Part shown: positions 62,592-64,000 of the stretch, piece after piece
Numbering within the stretch: position 1 is the stretch's first letter
How the letters are laid out: every line of letters begins with the position of its first letter
Origin: Arenibacter hampyeongensis
GTDB lineage: Bacteria; Bacteroidota; Bacteroidia; Flavobacteriales; Flavobacteriaceae
Direction of reading: 5' to 3'
Length of the DNA: 64,000 bases
NCBI RefSeq assembly: GCF_002909255.1
Contig: NZ_PIOB01000003.1
Coordinates: 1-64,000, forward strand
The notes under the pieces: model-generated
The model's database searches: none
What the model was told of the DNA's origin: nothing
Seen by the model: only the letters and a program-made list of their open reading frames with translations
Position numbers and translations under genes: made by a program

Positions 62592-63224
62592 CTATAAATC
62601 CAACACTTTTATTTGATTTCTATAAAGTTTTATTTTGCCTTCGTTTTCCATTTTTTTCAATAATCGTGACACCACCACTCTCGAGGTGTGAAGGTCATAA
62701 GCTATTTCTTGATGTGTGGCGTACAACAAGTCATCATTGGTAACTTTGGCCTTATCCTGCAAATGCTTCAGTAATCTTTCGTCCATTCTAAGAAAGGCAA
62801 GAGTATCTATAGTCTCCATAAGCTCCATCATCCTTGCATTGTAACTGTCCAGGATAAACCGCTGCCAAGTCTTATATTTTCCCATCCAAGTTTCCATGTA
62901 ACCTACAGGAATCATTAATATTTCGGTATCGGTTTCTGCTACAGCCCTTATTCCACTTTTTTTATTTCCCATGCAACAGGAAAAAGTCATGGCACAGGTG
63001 TCCCCTTTTTCAACAAAGTACAACAACAGTTCATTGCCGTCATCATCCTCCCTTAATACCTTAATAGCTCCACTTAGCAACAAGGGCATGGACTTAATGT
63101 TATCACCGATTTCCATTAGAGTTTGGCCTTGACTAACTTTTTTATAGCTACCAACTGTCCTAATTTCCTCCAACAACTCTGGTTCAAAAAGATAGCCATA
63201 ATGTAATTCCAATGCTTCTGTCAT
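62592..63224 (-). CDS. Crp/Fnr-family regulator with a Cys cluster
   Basis: A 210-residue transcription factor with an N-terminal cyclic-nucleotide-binding-like barrel (SQGQTLMEIGDNIKSMPLLLSG, in parts) and a C-terminal winged helix with recognition segment DLHTSRVVVSRLLKKMENEG. Three cysteines, C77, C83 and C84 (GDTCAMTFSCCMGNKKS), lie in the sensor domain. The spacing differs from the Fnr iron-sulfur set, but it could be redox- or persulfide-responsive. It follows the aldose-epimerase-like gene by 10 bases. Persulfide dioxygenase, SulP and di-haem peroxidase genes lie nearby. Confidence 0.9.
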   Translation of the reverse strand: MTEALELHYGYLFEPELLEEIRTVGSYKKVSQGQTLMEIGDNIKSMPLLLSGAIKVLREDDDGNELLLYFVEKGDTCAMTFSCCMGNKKSGIRAVAETDTEILMIPVGYMETWMGKYKTWQRFILDSYNARMMELMETIDTLAFLRMDERLLKHLQDKAKVTNDDLLYATHQEIAYDLHTSRVVVSRLLKKMENEGKIKLYRNQIKVLDL

Positions 63225-63234
63225 ACTTACCGTA

Positions 63235-64000
63235 TCAAATATTTGGTTGTATAATTACCGAAAAAATCTTCTCCATCCTATTTATATTTAGAAATCCGGT
63301 ATGCAGTTGTTCCTGGCGAACCGCATAGGGATAAAAGGAAATAGGTTCTATACACAGCATATTGGGAACCTCTGTCCACAACATAAAATTTCCAAAACCT
63401 TCCGTTTTTATGCCAAGTCCCCCAATATCCAATAAAGTAATGGAATTGCATTCCAAAATTGGCAGTGCCCTGCTTCCTGCTGCAAGTACCTCTTGTAAGG
63501 TAATTGTTCTATCACCGGCTTGTATCGTTACATTTTCTGAATGTAACTTAAAGGCCGGATGGTATCCCAACATAAATGGCATTCCCTCTTCACCCCTTAT
63601 CTTAAATTGAATTTTAAGTCCCTTTTCCATGATTTCGTAAGATTTCAGGAATTCGAAATCATAGGGCCATGCTAAATATTCTTCCGTGGATTTCGCTGGA
63701 AATTTAGAGTTTTTTATTTGAGTGCCGGAAACATATATTTTACTGAAAACTGCTTTCGTTTTGGTTTGGGAAACAAGTTCATATTCCATTTCCCTCAATA
63801 GACCATGTTGATCCTGTATTGCATTTCCTTTTGGAGTTGTAACCCTAAAATTGGCCTCAATGGTGGGACCTATTATTGGAAACATTTCAGTATCGGAATT
63901 TCGCCATCCCGGGCTACCCTTTTGATGAATATACTCATGGCCATGCACCTTATAGCCTACCAACTCACCAGCATCGATACCTACTATTTGATTATGTAGT
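63235..64000 (-). CDS. Aldose 1-epimerase-like protein, 5' end outside window
   Basis: The frame is open through the right edge, so the gene is 5'-partial: upstream of the internal TTG at 63963 it still reads ...QIVGIDAGELVGYKV. About 255 residues are visible. Segments such as HEYIHQKGSPGWRNSDTEMFPIIG, LREMEYELVSQTKT, PFMLGYHPAFKL and the late MLCIEPISFYPYA with the conserved glutamate are typical of LacX/galactose-mutarotase-like proteins, which interconvert sugar anomers in the cytosol. The Crp/Fnr gene begins 10 bases after its stop, so both probably share a promoter beyond the window. Confidence 0.85.
   Translation of the reverse strand, partial: LHNQIVGIDAGELVGYKVHGHEYIHQKGSPGWRNSDTEMFPIIGPTIEANFRVTTPKGNAIQDQHGLLREMEYELVSQTKTKAVFSKIYVSGTQIKNSKFPAKSTEEYLAWPYDFEFLKSYEIMEKGLKIQFKIRGEEGMPFMLGYHPAFKLHSENVTIQAGDRTITLQEVLAAGSRALPILECNSITLLDIGGLGIKTEGFGNFMLWTEVPNMLCIEPISFYPYAVRQEQLHTGFLNINRMEKIFSVIIQPNI

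Noticed and set aside
1-64000. tRNA, CRISPR array, insertion sequence or prophage
   Set aside because: No cloverleaf, regularly spaced repeat, transposase or integrase was seen on either strand.

Overview
The window looks like chromosome from a marine member of the Flavobacteriaceae (Bacteroidota). Three things point there: two SusC/SusD outer-membrane pairs with other glycan-utilisation genes, a type IX secretion plug-type (DUF5103) protein, and promoters of the Bacteroidota type (TAnnTTTG, sometimes with an upstream TTG/TTTG). Base composition is AT-rich and gene density is high. I see no tRNA, rRNA, CRISPR array, insertion sequence or prophage. The right-most gene is cut by the window end.

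Layout. 1-612: an edge segment with strong inverted repeats and a small secreted ankyrin protein. 838-4190: housekeeping genes gpmI and map, then a methyltransferase. 4191-11806 (minus): the complete Na+-translocating NADH:quinone reductase operon nqrABCDEF closed by a strong terminator, followed under its own promoter by a 119-aa conserved protein overlapping apbE, the flavin transferase that covalently loads NqrB and NqrC. 11967-14313: a T9SS plug-like protein and a secreted glycerophosphodiesterase. 14531-20432: a minus-strand cluster (DHDPS/NAL-family aldolase, membrane PHP phosphoesterase, membrane-anchored GH31, small secreted protein) divergent from an AraC regulator. Two perfect palindromes lie between the aldolase and araC genes.

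20558-38699 (minus): two SusC/SusD units. The upstream one is PKD lipoprotein, SusC, SusD. Between the units lie a purple-acid-phosphatase-like enzyme and two polytopic membrane proteins. The downstream unit is SusC, SusD, followed by a large VCBS/ASPIC lipoprotein.

38994-55243 (mostly plus): an accessory catabolic island. Operon A encodes a ceramidase-family protein, a PhoPQ-related hydrolase, an alpha/beta hydrolase and a YdjC/ChbG deacetylase. A FadL-type outer-membrane transporter follows on the minus strand. Operon B encodes a BASS symporter, an FHS-like MFS transporter, a lipoprotein esterase, GH92 mannosidase, a sialidase-fold protein and two more ceramidase-family proteins. The combination of sialidase, alpha-mannosidase, three ceramidase-family proteins, deacetylase and a hydrophobic-compound porin suggests, as inference only, breakdown of complex glycoconjugates, possibly glycolipids. 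This is the most novel-looking part of the window.

55439-64000: a DnaQ/GIY-YIG nuclease, a 42-aa membrane protein, a CstB-like persulfide dioxygenase/rhodanese, a SulP transporter, a DUF1080 lipoprotein, a di-haem cytochrome c peroxidase lipoprotein, a Crp/Fnr regulator with a cysteine cluster, and a partial aldose-1-epimerase-like gene.
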